Of a DNA stretch of 64,000 nt, positions 43,427-52,405 are shown in pieces (position 1 is the stretch's first letter; each line of letters opens with the position of its first letter). The notes beneath the pieces were generated by a model. That model saw only the letters and a list, made by a program, of their open reading frames with translations. It ran no database searches and was not told where the DNA came from. The stretch spans positions 1 through 64,000 of the forward strand of contig CP079957.1 in the NCBI GenBank assembly GCA_019357535.2, given 5' to 3'. A program made the position numbers and the translations under genes. The stretch comes from Macrococcus sp. 19Msa1099 (GTDB lineage Bacteria > Bacillota > Bacilli > Staphylococcales > Staphylococcaceae).

Positions 43427-44480
43427 TTGTAAAATTAAGCTAGACAACTAAAAAAGCCTTCTGTGCTAAACTCAATATGTATTTCCGACCAAAGAAAACA
43501 TAAGGAGTTAGTACAGAATGGCCTATAAACATCTTAACACGGATGAACTCACGTTCATAGAATCATATTATCATCAAAATCTTTCGGTAAAAGAAATCGC
43601 AAAGAGATTGAAACGATCAAGACAGACAATTTATAACGTAATAAATGCACTTAAGACAGGTATAACTGCACTGGAATATTACCAAGAGTATAAGCAAAGA
43701 AAATCAAATTGTGGCAGACATAGAATAGTACTTCCAGAAAATCAGTCAGCTTATATTCGAGAAAAAGTAGCCGATGGCTGGACACCTGACACCATTATTG
43801 GCAGAGGTGAACACCCGATTGATTGTTCTGTAAAAACTCTTTATAGAATGTTTAAGGAAAACGTCTTTTCGGTACAATCTTTACCTATGAAAGGTAAAAG
43901 GAAGCCAAATGGTCATTGTGAAAAAAGAGGTAGACAGGCTTTCAAAAGACACATTTCTGAAAGAATAGAAGAGTTTCCTTTCTTCTTTCAAGAATTTGGT
44001 CATCTTGAAGGTGACACTATCATTGGCCGTAATCATGGGAGTGCTGTCATAACCTTAGTAGAAAGGATCTCTAAGATGATTATCACTATACGACCTCAAG
44101 GTCGCAAGGCAGATGATATTGAAGATGCGCTTCACTCTATGTTTTCAGCTTTACCTGCTCATATATTTAAATCGATTACTTTCGATTGTGGTAAGGAGTT
44201 CTCCAACTGGAAAACAATCTGTAACCGACACGATATCTCGATATTCTTTGCTGACCCCGGCACTCCGTCGCAACGTGGATTGAATGAACATTCTAACGGG
44301 ATACTTAGACGCAGTGGATTAGATAAAGAATTAGACTTTAATTCAGTCACTGATGATCATATTATTAGTGTTGCTCAAAATATTAATCATCGTCCCAGAA
44401 AATCGCTGGGCTATAAAACACCATTGGAAGTATTTATGAGTTTCATCGAAGATGAGAAATTGTCTAGCTTATTTTGACAA
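43427..44480 (+). mobile_element. IS30-family insertion sequence
   Basis: A 1054-bp element bounded by imperfect 21-bp inverted repeats: TTGTAAAATTAAGCTAGACA at the left (43427) and the reverse complement of TTGTCAAAATAAGCTAGACA at the right end (44480). It contains a single transposase gene. No certain target duplication was identified. Confidence 0.8.
43518..44477 (+). CDS. IS30-family transposase
   Basis: A 319-residue transposase, full length for the family. N-terminal HTH (LNTDELTFIESYYHQNLSVK, EIAKRLKRSRQTIYN) is followed by the DDE domain: D in HLEGDTIIGRNHGSAVITLV, D in ITFDCGKEFSNWK, and E in RGLNEHSNGILRR. The stop lies inside the right inverted repeat. AAGGAG precedes the ATG. It appears intact. 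Confidence 0.92.
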   Translation: MAYKHLNTDELTFIESYYHQNLSVKEIAKRLKRSRQTIYNVINALKTGITALEYYQEYKQRKSNCGRHRIVLPENQSAYIREKVADGWTPDTIIGRGEHPIDCSVKTLYRMFKENVFSVQSLPMKGKRKPNGHCEKRGRQAFKRHISERIEEFPFFFQEFGHLEGDTIIGRNHGSAVITLVERISKMIITIRPQGRKADDIEDALHSMFSALPAHIFKSITFDCGKEFSNWKTICNRHDISIFFADPGTPSQRGLNEHSNGILRRSGLDKELDFNSVTDDHIISVAQNINHRPRKSLGYKTPLEVFMSFIEDEKLSSLF

Positions 44481-44786
44481 ACGAAAATTTGATAATATTG
44501 TACTATCGATTACTATATATATATCTTTAAAATCAAATTTTAATATAATAAATTCATTAATAAACTCTAAATGAGTGGGAATATAAACGTTCAAAGAATC
44601 TTTTCTATCAAAAATATAAAATATTTGCTTCAAGCTGTCACCATTTTCTAAAAGAATGATATTGCACTTATTACTAAGGCTATCAAAACTTGTCCAATAA
44701 ATAGTATTCACAATCGATATATACGAATTATTTTTAGTATTCTTGATAAATTTTTGGAAGTCAATAAAATCTCTAATTATTCTCAT
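44469..44786 (-). CDS. Hypothetical protein, possibly truncated by IS30
   Basis: A 105-residue minus-strand frame rich in Ile, Phe and Asn. Its last codons lie in the IS30 end (stop at 44469, inside the right repeat), so the native C-terminus was probably removed by the insertion. It follows a small terminator. Not recognised. Confidence 0.4.
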   Translation of the reverse strand: MRIIRDFIDFQKFIKNTKNNSYISIVNTIYWTSFDSLSNKCNIILLENGDSLKQIFYIFDRKDSLNVYIPTHLEFINEFIILKFDFKDIYIVIDSTILSNFRLSK

Positions 44787-44804
44787 TTCTTTCTATCTCC
44801 TTAA

Positions 44805-44842
44805 AAAAACAGTCTATGGTTTAAAAACCATAGACTGTTTTT
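44805..44842 (-). terminator. Intrinsic terminator, minus strand
   Basis: AAACAGTCTATGGTTT pairs with its complement around a short loop, with T-runs on both strands. It ends the truncated gene 44841-45435. Confidence 0.8.
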
Positions 44843-45435
44843 ATATATTTTTTAAATAATCTAGTACAAGAGAATCAATTTCTTTGATTATAAGATTGTT
44901 GGACTCACTAACATGAGCTTTTTTTGATAATGCACTTAATTTTGAATGTATTGCATCATTCGGATTATATTTAATGATATTTAGTGGTAAGTCTGTTTTA
45001 AAGGAACGCTTGTCTGAAGAACCAATTATATACTCATTTACAATTGAAGAATTCATTATTGCACAAATGTAATGAGCTTCATCAATGGTAATATTCTCAC
45101 CGAGAATATTTTGTGAAATAGAACAAGCATGATCAAGTAATAAAGGTGGCTTACCTTCTCCCCATATTGTAGGGATGTTTTCAACTACAGCTGCAACCCA
45201 TTTTGTATTATTTCTGAAAATCACTTTATATGGAGAAAAAGTATATGTTCCAACTCTTGTTAGACTATAAAATTCTCCTTTTTTACCTTGAACTTTTGAA
45301 TTGTACTCTGTTTTAATTATATCTTCTTTTATATTGCTATAATACTTAACTAGGTTAGGAGCTGTTGTCATTAGTTCACTTGATGGAATTGGTTTTTTTA
45401 CATCTTTTTTTGTATAAGGAAGGACAGCATAATAT
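44841..45435 (-). pseudogene. C-terminal fragment of a DNA methylase/restriction-type protein
   Basis: About 198 residues on the minus strand, entered directly from the end of the left IS element. The sequence (YYAVLPYTKKDVKKPIPSSE, KGEFYSLTRVGTYTFSPYKV, PPLLLDHACSISQNI) is like the C-terminal target-recognition region of type IIG/Eco57I-like methylases. The N-terminal part is absent, cut off by the composite transposon. The IS transposase frame runs into this fragment without a stop. Confidence 0.55.
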
Positions 45436-46260
45436 TGGAATGTCAACAGTTTCATAGACATTTTTCATGTGTAAATTTTTAAACGCCACAGGCGTTAAAT
45501 AATGTAATGAAGAATGTGGTCTAAAATTGTTGTACCAATTCACATAATCAAATAATTCGGTTTCTAACTGGTTTAAGTCTTCAAATTTCATTTGTTTTAC
45601 AAATTCAGTTTTTATTGCTTTCATCGTTACTTCTGCAACTGCATTATCATAAGGACAGCCTTTTGTACTTAATGAACGTTTGATATTAAATGTTTTTAAT
45701 ACTTCATCTATCAATTTGTTGTCGAATTCTTTACCTCTATCTGTATGGAATAATTCTATTTGTTCTAAATTATGATTAATTTTACTAATTGCTTTCGTCA
45801 CTAAATGGGCATCTTTATTTTTACCTGCATTATAACCAACGATTTCTCTGTTGAAAAGATCAATAAATAAACATATGTAATGCCATGTTCCTGCGACTTT
45901 AACATATGTTAAATCACTGACTAAAACTTCTAAAGGCTGTTCCCTTGTAAATGAACGATTCAAGTGATTTTTTATTAATTTTTCATTTGTTTCTTTCTGA
46001 TGATTTTTATATTTAGCTTTAGTATAAACTGATATTAAATTATATTTTTTCATAATACGACCTATTTTTCGTCTAGATACGATAATACCTAATTGATTCA
46101 ACTCATTTTTAATTCGTCTTGTACCAAAGCTCTTTCTATTTAAGTTAAAAGTACTAACAATAGTTTTTTCTAATTCTGAATCATCATTTTCTAGTTTATT
46201 TGAAGTTCGTTTTATTGAATCATAATAAGTGCTTCTTGGTATTTTTAGGACTTTGCACAT
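45376..46260 (-). CDS. IS150-type transposase OrfB, extended past the element
   Basis: The catalytic DDE integrase of the IS: D in LVSDLTYVKVAGTWHYICLF, D in LFHTDRGKEFDN, E in AVAEVTMKAIKTEFV. The frame shown begins at MCKVLKIPRSTYYDS, but the fused product starts from OrfA. In the right copy the protein ends HMKSV; here the stop is lost (TAA to TAT) and translation continues through the terminal repeat for about 20 codons into the truncated methylase fragment. The DDE residues are intact. Confidence 0.85.
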   Translation of the reverse strand: MCKVLKIPRSTYYDSIKRTSNKLENDDSELEKTIVSTFNLNRKSFGTRRIKNELNQLGIIVSRRKIGRIMKKYNLISVYTKAKYKNHQKETNEKLIKNHLNRSFTREQPLEVLVSDLTYVKVAGTWHYICLFIDLFNREIVGYNAGKNKDAHLVTKAISKINHNLEQIELFHTDRGKEFDNKLIDEVLKTFNIKRSLSTKGCPYDNAVAEVTMKAIKTEFVKQMKFEDLNQLETELFDYVNWYNNFRPHSSLHYLTPVAFKNLHMKNVYETVDIPILCCPSLYKKRCKKTNSIK

Positions 46261-46658
46261 TGCTGATACTGAATATTGATGTGCATTCTGTTGAATGACT
46301 TCTATTTTCGTCCCATGATCAGCGCTGCTTGCTTTAAAATATCATTTTCCATCTTTAATTGTTGATTTTCTTTACGCAATTTTCGGAGCTCTTTTTCTTC
46401 ATCGGTTAGATTATCAGCAGCATTAAAAGAACCACTATTTTGATGATTCTTAATCCATTTATCTAACGCCGAAGGTGTTAAGTCATATTCTCTAACAATA
46501 TCAGATTTAGATTTTCCGTTTTCAAATAATCGTACCATTTGAAGTTTAAATTCTGGTGTAAATGTTCTTCTAGCTCTAGCCATAAATAAATCGCCTACTT
46601 TCTTAATTTAACAATACATCCCCTCAGGGGAGTTGTCCAATTAAGTGTAGACGATTCA
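45436..46658 (-). mobile_element. IS3-family (IS150-type) element, left copy
   Basis: A 1223-bp element. Ends are TGAATCGTCTACAC (at 46658, reading inward) and TGGAATGTCAACAG (at 45436). It encodes OrfA and OrfB in overlapping frames. It differs from the right copy by scattered substitutions; one destroys the OrfB stop codon. Confidence 0.85.
46302..46583 (-). CDS. IS150-type transposase OrfA
   Basis: A 93-residue HTH protein (TFTPEFKLQMVRLFENGKSK, then SDIVREYDLTPSALDKWIK) with a C-terminal leucine-zipper-like segment (LRKLRKENQQLKMENDILKQ). In IS3 elements OrfA binds the ends and is fused to OrfB by programmed -1 frameshifting, here probably in the AAAATAG region around its stop. It is one to three residues different from the right copy. 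Confidence 0.88.
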   Translation of the reverse strand: MARARRTFTPEFKLQMVRLFENGKSKSDIVREYDLTPSALDKWIKNHQNSGSFNAADNLTDEEKELRKLRKENQQLKMENDILKQAALIMGRK

Positions 46659-46688
46659 CATTCATTCTAGTTACCCGTAAGGTAACAA

Positions 46689-46858
46689 AAAAAGGCGCAT
46701 TCCCTAATGAGAATGCACTCCTAAAACTTCTGTTTATTCGAACTAAAGAATTTGAAAAGAAATGGTCAACTGGCTTCATTCCAAACTGGTCTATGGTAAT
46801 GAATCAGCTTCTTTTACATGATCAAATTAAGGATAGAGTTATAAAGTATCTTGAATAA
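46689..46858 (+). pseudogene. C-terminal remnant of an IS256/mutator-type transposase
   Basis: The plus strand between the left IS and mecI encodes AFPNENALLKLLFIRTKEFE, then KKWSTGFIPNWSMVMNQLLL and ends KYLE. This matches the C-terminal pattern of mutator-type (IS256 family) transposases (leucine-rich helix, then K-K-W and N-W-x-x-x-x-N-Q-L). Nothing upstream of 46689 continues it. It shows that another IS once flanked the mec genes. Confidence 0.6.
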
Positions 46859-46888
46859 CTTACACACTTAATTTGACAAACCCAATAA

Positions 46889-47266
46889 TTATTTTTCTAT
46901 TTTATCAAGTAATTTTTTCAAATCCTTTATTTCTTCTTCGGTCAATTCTTCAGGTGTACCAAAGTTCATTACAAGACTACTAAGGGTGCCATCGTAAAGT
47001 TTATTTAAGAAGGATTTTGTAGAATGTCTTTTATAAATATCTTCATCTATAATCGGTGCATACATGTAGACATCTTGTTTTCTTTTTTTTGATAGAAAAT
47101 CTTTATCAACAAGTCTTCCGATTAAAGTTCGAATTGTTTTGGGACTCCATTCATTATCATTAAGTACCAAATCAATAATTTGTTTAGCACTCAATGCCTC
47201 ATTACTTTTCCAAATAACTTGCATTATTATAAATTCACTAGAAGGTAATTCTTTTATTTTATTCAT
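46889..47266 (-). CDS. mecI: MecI-family beta-lactam resistance repressor
   Basis: A 125-residue BlaI/MecI-type repressor. The winged HTH is visible (MNKIKELPSSEFIIMQVIWK, then WSPKTIRTLIGRLVDK), as is the C-terminal dimer part. The ATG at 47266 is chosen because AAAAGGA stands 11 nt upstream; the ATG at 47278 overlaps that site and longer starts lie within mecR1. It should bind the dyad at 49026-49057 and be cleaved when MecR1 senses beta-lactam. It follows mecR1 by 16 bp. Confidence 0.88.
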   Translation of the reverse strand: MNKIKELPSSEFIIMQVIWKSNEALSAKQIIDLVLNDNEWSPKTIRTLIGRLVDKDFLSKKRKQDVYMYAPIIDEDIYKRHSTKSFLNKLYDGTLSSLVMNFGTPEELTEEEIKDLKKLLDKIEK

Positions 47267-47282
47267 AGATTTATACATCCTT

Positions 47283-48986
47283 TTAATAAAAGTGATTTGT
47301 TTTGATAATTTTCTCAGAAATCTTTTTAGCTTTTTCTCCATTTGCCTCATCATTTTTTTTGATTAATGTTGCAAATACATATGGTTCCTGATTTTGTTCA
47401 AAACCACCTACATACCAGCCTTTTATCTCATGTTTATTAATAATAGCAGTACCAGTTTTTCCCCACAGCTTATAGTTATTTTTAGAAGTATATAGAGAAT
47501 TTTTTACTAAATCAGTATATTTTGTTTTAAATAATGAATCGTTGATATAGAATCGCTTCAATATCATAGTTTGTTCTAATGGAGAAATTTTTAAGTTAGA
47601 TTCTAACCAGTACGGCCTATTTAAAGAAGCTTCAATATTGCTATTCCCATAATTTAATTCAGATAAAAAATGTGATAAATCTTTCTTATCAGTATAATTA
47701 TCTAATGTTTCGAAGTACCAATTTACCGAATATCTTAATGCTGTATCGAGGTTTTGATTTCTATTCCATACCTTAAAAGGGGTTTTCTTTCCGTTCCAAA
47801 GTAATTTATTTTGATTTATGGATATTGTTTTATTGTTAAGGTGAAAAATACTGCTAATCAGTTTATAAGTTGAATCAGGAGATGTTCTTTCTAACGCTAT
47901 ATTTTCGTTATAGATAAAAAATTTATCACGTTTAATGTTGTATACAACAATACTTCCTTCATATCCGGAAAAATATTTTTGTAAGTTAACATTCTTATAA
48001 TTTAATGATTTTAGATTGACATCAGAGTAACTAGAATTTGATATATTTTCATATGCCATCAAAGGCTTTATTGTTATGAGTATTAGCAGTGTAGAACTTA
48101 TAAAAAGAATTCGTACTTTATTAGAAACGGATATATAATCATTTCTACTTATAAAAGCTATTCGTTTTTTTAAAAATTTAGTGGGTGAACCAAAGTTCAA
48201 TATAAAGTGTTCTTTTTTACTGTTCATAAGACTGATTTTCAATAATGTCATGCCATAGATTTTTCTTTCAGCTTTTGATGAACTTTTAATCACTTCCATG
48301 TCACAAGCTGTTTCTAAATCATTTACTACATTTTTCGATATGAAATGAGCAAAAGGATTAAACCAAAAAACAATTTTATTGATAATAAAAAGATAATTTT
48401 TAAAAATATCTTTTCTTCGTATATGAGTAATTTCATGTTTAATAATTGCATCTATTTCCCTGCTGTCTAATTTCTTATGTAATTTTGCAGGTATAAATAT
48501 TGCATGCTTACCAATCCAGCATGTAAAAGGTGTGGTTGTTTCTTGAGAAATGTATATATTGTAATCATATTTGCAAGAATAATTTAATGATAGCTTAGAA
48601 CTGTTAACTATTTTTATAAGCTTTGATATCAACATTAAATAATAAAGAAAGTATATAAAAATACCAATAAACCAAAAGTAATTAACTAACTCTTGAAAAT
48701 TATAATTTATGTTGGATATTGAAACCGCTAAATCTTTCGTATCTATTTTCCTGATAGGAACTGGAAGTGGATTTAAATTTTTACCGATCGGTTCAATAAG
48801 TAATTCTGCATTTTTAAAGGGCGAAAAATTAAATTGTATTAAAGGTATAAATGTACTTAACAGTACAATAACCCAAGGAAATATTTTATAATCTACTCTT
48901 TTATATTTATACAGTAATAATTTATACATTTGAGCGAGAGTATAAGATAGCCCACTTATTATTATACTAACAATTATAAAGTTCAT
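47283..48986 (-). CDS. mecR1: MecR1-family beta-lactam sensor/metalloprotease
   Basis: A 567-residue membrane signal transducer. Four N-terminal membrane helices surround an M56 zinc-protease domain with HEITH (IKHEITHIRRKD near residue 190). After a further helix an extracellular penicillin-binding sensor follows, with STYK (SPDSTYKLISS near 375) and KTGT (LWGKTGTAII near 510). Acylation by beta-lactam triggers proteolysis of the MecI-type repressor. GGAGGTGTCTA precedes the ATG. It is divergent from mecB and shares the operator. Confidence 0.9.
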   Translation of the reverse strand: MNFIIVSIIISGLSYTLAQMYKLLLYKYKRVDYKIFPWVIVLLSTFIPLIQFNFSPFKNAELLIEPIGKNLNPLPVPIRKIDTKDLAVSISNINYNFQELVNYFWFIGIFIYFLYYLMLISKLIKIVNSSKLSLNYSCKYDYNIYISQETTTPFTCWIGKHAIFIPAKLHKKLDSREIDAIIKHEITHIRRKDIFKNYLFIINKIVFWFNPFAHFISKNVVNDLETACDMEVIKSSSKAERKIYGMTLLKISLMNSKKEHFILNFGSPTKFLKKRIAFISRNDYISVSNKVRILFISSTLLILITIKPLMAYENISNSSYSDVNLKSLNYKNVNLQKYFSGYEGSIVVYNIKRDKFFIYNENIALERTSPDSTYKLISSIFHLNNKTISINQNKLLWNGKKTPFKVWNRNQNLDTALRYSVNWYFETLDNYTDKKDLSHFLSELNYGNSNIEASLNRPYWLESNLKISPLEQTMILKRFYINDSLFKTKYTDLVKNSLYTSKNNYKLWGKTGTAIINKHEIKGWYVGGFEQNQEPYVFATLIKKNDEANGEKAKKISEKIIKTNHFY

Positions 48987-49016
48987 TAGACACCTCCAAT
49001 ATAATTATAACATATT

Positions 49017-49064
49017 TTGACTGATGATTACATTTGTGATATATTACAAATGTAATCAAGGAGG
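49017..49064 (+). promoter_or_regulatory. mecB promoter and MecI/BlaI operator
   Basis: TTGACT (49017-49022), 17-bp spacer and TATATT (49040-49045) form the mecB promoter. A 12-bp perfect inverted repeat, GATTACATTTGT (49026-49037) and ACAAATGTAATC (49046-49057), overlaps it and contains two TACA-N2-TGTR half-site pairs, the BlaI/MecI operator pattern. The divergent mecR1 promoter has TATAAT nearby (49003-49008 on the minus strand). AAGGAGG at 49058-49064 is the mecB ribosome site. Confidence 0.85.
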
Positions 49065-49069
49065 TTGTT

Positions 49070-51094
49070 ATGAAAAATAAAGCTTTAGCAATTTTAATTA
49101 TATGTATTTGCCTTTTAATAGCATATAATTTTGTGAAAAAAGATGAAGTTGATAAAATATTTGATGCTATTGAATTAAGGGATTCGGAATATCTGAATGA
49201 ACATGCGACATTCTTATCTAAAAGTCTTTACGACAAAGATCAGAGATATAAAAGAATGGATAAGATTGATGCTTCTCTTGGTATTAAAGAAGTGAAAGTT
49301 AGTAATGTACGACTCGTGCAAAAGAAAAAAAATAAACGTCAATATAGTGCAAATTTAAATTTTAGAACTAAATATGGTAATTTTTCTAGAGAAGGGAACT
49401 ATTCTTTTGAAAAGGATGAAATAACAAAAAAATGGCTTTTGGATTGGTCACCTGAGGTTATAATACCGGGATTGACTGATAGAAATCAAATCAGTATAGA
49501 AACCTTGGAATCTTTCAGAGGGAAAATACTAGACAGAAACGGGATTGATATAGCGAAAGACGGAATTCATTACGAAGTTGGAATAGATATTAAAAATTTA
49601 AATAAAAAAAATAAGAAAAATATTTCAAAATTGTTATCAATAAGTGAATCGACACTAAATAAAAAGTTAAAACAAACATGGGTAAAAGAAGGTGTTTTTT
49701 TACCTTTAAAATCGTACATAGAGTTGGATGATGAACTTAAATTGGGTATCCAAAAATATCATTTGACGGTTAATCAAACAAAAGGTAGGGTTTATCCATT
49801 AAGAGAAGCAACAGTACATCTTGTAGGGTATGTTGGAGAAATTAATGCTGAAGAATTAAAGAATAAAAAGTTTAAGGATTATGATGAACACTCAATCGTA
49901 GGAAAAAGTGGTATCGAACTACAATATGATAAACAATTGCAAAATAAAGATGGTTATAAAGTTGTCATAACTAGTGATGATGCATTAAATAATGATGAAG
50001 ATGTCTTGTTAGAAAAGAAACCAAAAAATGGACAGGACATTATATTAACAATTGATAGCAAAGTACAAAGAAGTATATATAGTCATTTAAAAGAAGATAA
50101 TGGTTCAGGAGTAGCCATGAATCCTAAAACTGGTGAATTATTAGCTTTAGTTAGTTATCCTGCATATGACCCCTATGAGTTTATGTTCGGCATTTCCGAC
50201 GAAAACTACAAAAAGATAGTTAATGATAAGAAAGAGCCCCTGTTAAATAAATTTCAGACAACCTCTTCCCCAGGATCTACTCAGAAATTAATAACATCTA
50301 TCATAGGTTTGAAAAATGGGACTATAGACGCATCAACCAGCTACAACATAGTAACTAAGGGATGGCAGAGAAATTCTTCATGGGGAGGATATGAAGTTAC
50401 AAGGTTTGAGGAAGTTAATGGAGATATTGATTTAGAAAAAGCGATAGCACATTCTGATAATATATTTTTTGCAAGAGCTACCCTCGATATGGGTTCCGAA
50501 AAATTTATTAAGGGCATGAAAGCTTTAGACATTGGGAGAAATATTCCTTCTGATTATTATTTTCAAAAAGGACAAATTGCAAATCCAGAAAGTTTAAAAA
50601 ATAATTTTAAAAATGAAATATTACTAGCTGATTCAGGATATGGCCAGGGAGAAATACTTATAAGTCCAGTACAAATATTATCTATTTATAGTTCTTTAAT
50701 TAATGAAGGTAAAATGATGAAACCTAAATTATTTGAAACAACAAAAGAAGATATTTGGAAAAATCATATTATTTCAAAAGATGACGTAGATATATTAACA
50801 AGAAGCATGAGAAAAGTAGTTACTGGGACACATAGATTGGATGCAGAAAGAAATTATGCACAGTTTGCTGGAAAAACTGGCACTGCAGAATTGAAAACCT
50901 CTAGAGAAGAGGGGTTAGGAGCTCAAATCGGTTGGTTTGTTGGATATGATCAAAATAATCCCAATATGATGTTAGGTATAAGTGTGAAGAATGTAGAGAA
51001 TAAAGGTATGTCGAGTTATAATGCAAGAAAGTTTGCCGAGATAATGGATGAATTATATGAAAATGGAACGAAAAAATATGAAATAGATAGGTGA
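49070..51094 (+). CDS. mecB: Low-affinity penicillin-binding protein (PBP2a-like, MecB type)
   Basis: A 674-residue class B transpeptidase conferring methicillin-type resistance by cross-linking peptidoglycan in the presence of beta-lactams. An N-terminal anchor helix (ALAILIICICLLIAYNFV) is followed by the MecA_N-like domain (residues 25-140), the dimerisation domain (EIGID-like YEVGIDIKN; RVYPLREATVHLVGYVG) and the transpeptidase with STQK (SSPGSTQKLI near 405), SDN (AHSDNIFFARA near 463) and KTGT (FAGKTGTAEL near 600). The sequence clearly differs from MecA and MecC as I remember them; length and the neighbouring blaZ-like gene indicate MecB rather than MecD. Confidence 0.85.
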   Translation: MKNKALAILIICICLLIAYNFVKKDEVDKIFDAIELRDSEYLNEHATFLSKSLYDKDQRYKRMDKIDASLGIKEVKVSNVRLVQKKKNKRQYSANLNFRTKYGNFSREGNYSFEKDEITKKWLLDWSPEVIIPGLTDRNQISIETLESFRGKILDRNGIDIAKDGIHYEVGIDIKNLNKKNKKNISKLLSISESTLNKKLKQTWVKEGVFLPLKSYIELDDELKLGIQKYHLTVNQTKGRVYPLREATVHLVGYVGEINAEELKNKKFKDYDEHSIVGKSGIELQYDKQLQNKDGYKVVITSDDALNNDEDVLLEKKPKNGQDIILTIDSKVQRSIYSHLKEDNGSGVAMNPKTGELLALVSYPAYDPYEFMFGISDENYKKIVNDKKEPLLNKFQTTSSPGSTQKLITSIIGLKNGTIDASTSYNIVTKGWQRNSSWGGYEVTRFEEVNGDIDLEKAIAHSDNIFFARATLDMGSEKFIKGMKALDIGRNIPSDYYFQKGQIANPESLKNNFKNEILLADSGYGQGEILISPVQILSIYSSLINEGKMMKPKLFETTKEDIWKNHIISKDDVDILTRSMRKVVTGTHRLDAERNYAQFAGKTGTAELKTSREEGLGAQIGWFVGYDQNNPNMMLGISVKNVENKGMSSYNARKFAEIMDELYENGTKKYEIDR

Positions 51095-51100
51095 TATAAA

Positions 51101-51961
51101 ATGCAGAAATTCTTAATGCTTATCATTGCACTAATATTTTTATCTGGATGCAATAGTAATAATATCAACAGTTCGAAAATAAAAGAGGATATTAAAGTTA
51201 TAGAAAATAAGTACAATATTCAAGCGGGTGTATATGTTAATGATTTAACTGATAAACAAAAATTGTCATATAATGAGGAACTATTGTTCCCATATGCCTC
51301 AACGTTTAAGGTTATTAACAGTGCTTTACTAATAGAAAAACTTGGAATGAATAATCTTGATAAAGAAGTGAAAGTTTCTGAAAGAGATATCGTTCTTTAT
51401 TCTCCTATAATTGAAAAGTACAAAAATAAAAATGTTTCTTTAAAAATGTTAATTGAGGCTGCATTACTTTATAGTGATAATACTGCTAATAATTTAATCA
51501 TAGAAGAGTTAGGCGGTCTAAAAGAGGTTGAAAAACGACTCTCTGCATTAGGTATTAAAGGTGTTAATGTAAATAGAAAAGAAGTTGCTTTGAATTTTTA
51601 TGATCCAAAAAAGAATGAAGATACAATATCAGCGAAAAACATGAGTAAGGCATTAATAAAGATGTTAACGGGAGATGTATTAGAATATAAAGAACAAATA
51701 TTTCTTATTGATTTAATGAAAAAGAATAAGACAGGAACAACGTTAATTAAAAAAGGAATGGATAAAAAATTCATTGTTGGTGATAAAAGTGGGCAGGGAG
51801 CTAATTATGGAGTGAGGAATGATATTGCTGTTGTTTATAAAAAGCAAAGCAACAAACCTATTATAGTTGTGGTATTTACTAAAGCAAAAAATGAAAAGCA
51901 AAAACCTAGTGATACTCCAATAGTGGAAATATCAAAAGTTATTAATAAAAATATTAAATAG
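51101..51961 (+). CDS. blaZ: Class A beta-lactamase, BlaZ-like (blaZm)
   Basis: A 286-residue secreted beta-lactamase. The signal has a lipobox (MLIIALIFLSGCNSN), so the enzyme is probably membrane-tethered. Class A motifs are present: STFK (PYASTFKVINS near 70), SDN (LYSDNTANNL near 128), the omega-loop E in NRKEVALN near 163, and KSG (VGDKSGQGANYG near 230). It starts 6 bp after mecB and shares the ribosome-spacing of an operon, so it is induced by the same MecR1-MecI system. This pairing is established for the Macrococcus mecB complex. Confidence 0.9.
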   Translation: MQKFLMLIIALIFLSGCNSNNINSSKIKEDIKVIENKYNIQAGVYVNDLTDKQKLSYNEELLFPYASTFKVINSALLIEKLGMNNLDKEVKVSERDIVLYSPIIEKYKNKNVSLKMLIEAALLYSDNTANNLIIEELGGLKEVEKRLSALGIKGVNVNRKEVALNFYDPKKNEDTISAKNMSKALIKMLTGDVLEYKEQIFLIDLMKKNKTGTTLIKKGMDKKFIVGDKSGQGANYGVRNDIAVVYKKQSNKPIIVVVFTKAKNEKQKPSDTPIVEISKVINKNIK

Positions 51962-52082
51962 ATATTGTTATTGAGAAATATTAATATTTGATAGAACGCA
52001 AACAATTTGAATCGTCTACACTTAATTGGACAACTCCCCTGAGGGAATGTATTGTTAAATTAAGAAAGTAGGCGATTTATTT

Positions 52083-52364
52083 ATGGCTAGAACTAGAAGA
52101 ACATTTACACCAGAATTTAAACTTCAAATGGTGCGATTATTTGAAAATGGAAAATCTAAATCTGATATTGTTAGAGAATATGACTTAACACCTTCGGCGT
52201 TAGATAAATGGATTAAGAATCATCAAAATAGTGGTTCATTTAATGTTGTTGATAATCTAACTGATGAGGAAAAAGAGCTGAGAAAATTGCGTAAAGAAAA
52301 TCAACAATTAAAGATGGAAAATGATATTTTAAAGCAAGCAGCGCTGATCATGGGACGAAAATAG
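52083..52364 (+). CDS. IS150-type transposase OrfA, right copy
   Basis: A 93-residue HTH plus leucine-zipper protein, differing from the left copy at a few residues (MARTRRTF in place of MARARRTF; FNVVDN in place of FNAADN). AAAATAG at its end is a likely frameshift window leading into OrfB. Confidence 0.88.
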   Translation: MARTRRTFTPEFKLQMVRLFENGKSKSDIVREYDLTPSALDKWIKNHQNSGSFNVVDNLTDEEKELRKLRKENQQLKMENDILKQAALIMGRK

Positions 52365-52405
52365 AAGTCATTCAACAGAATGCTTATCAATATTCAGTAT
52401 CAGCA

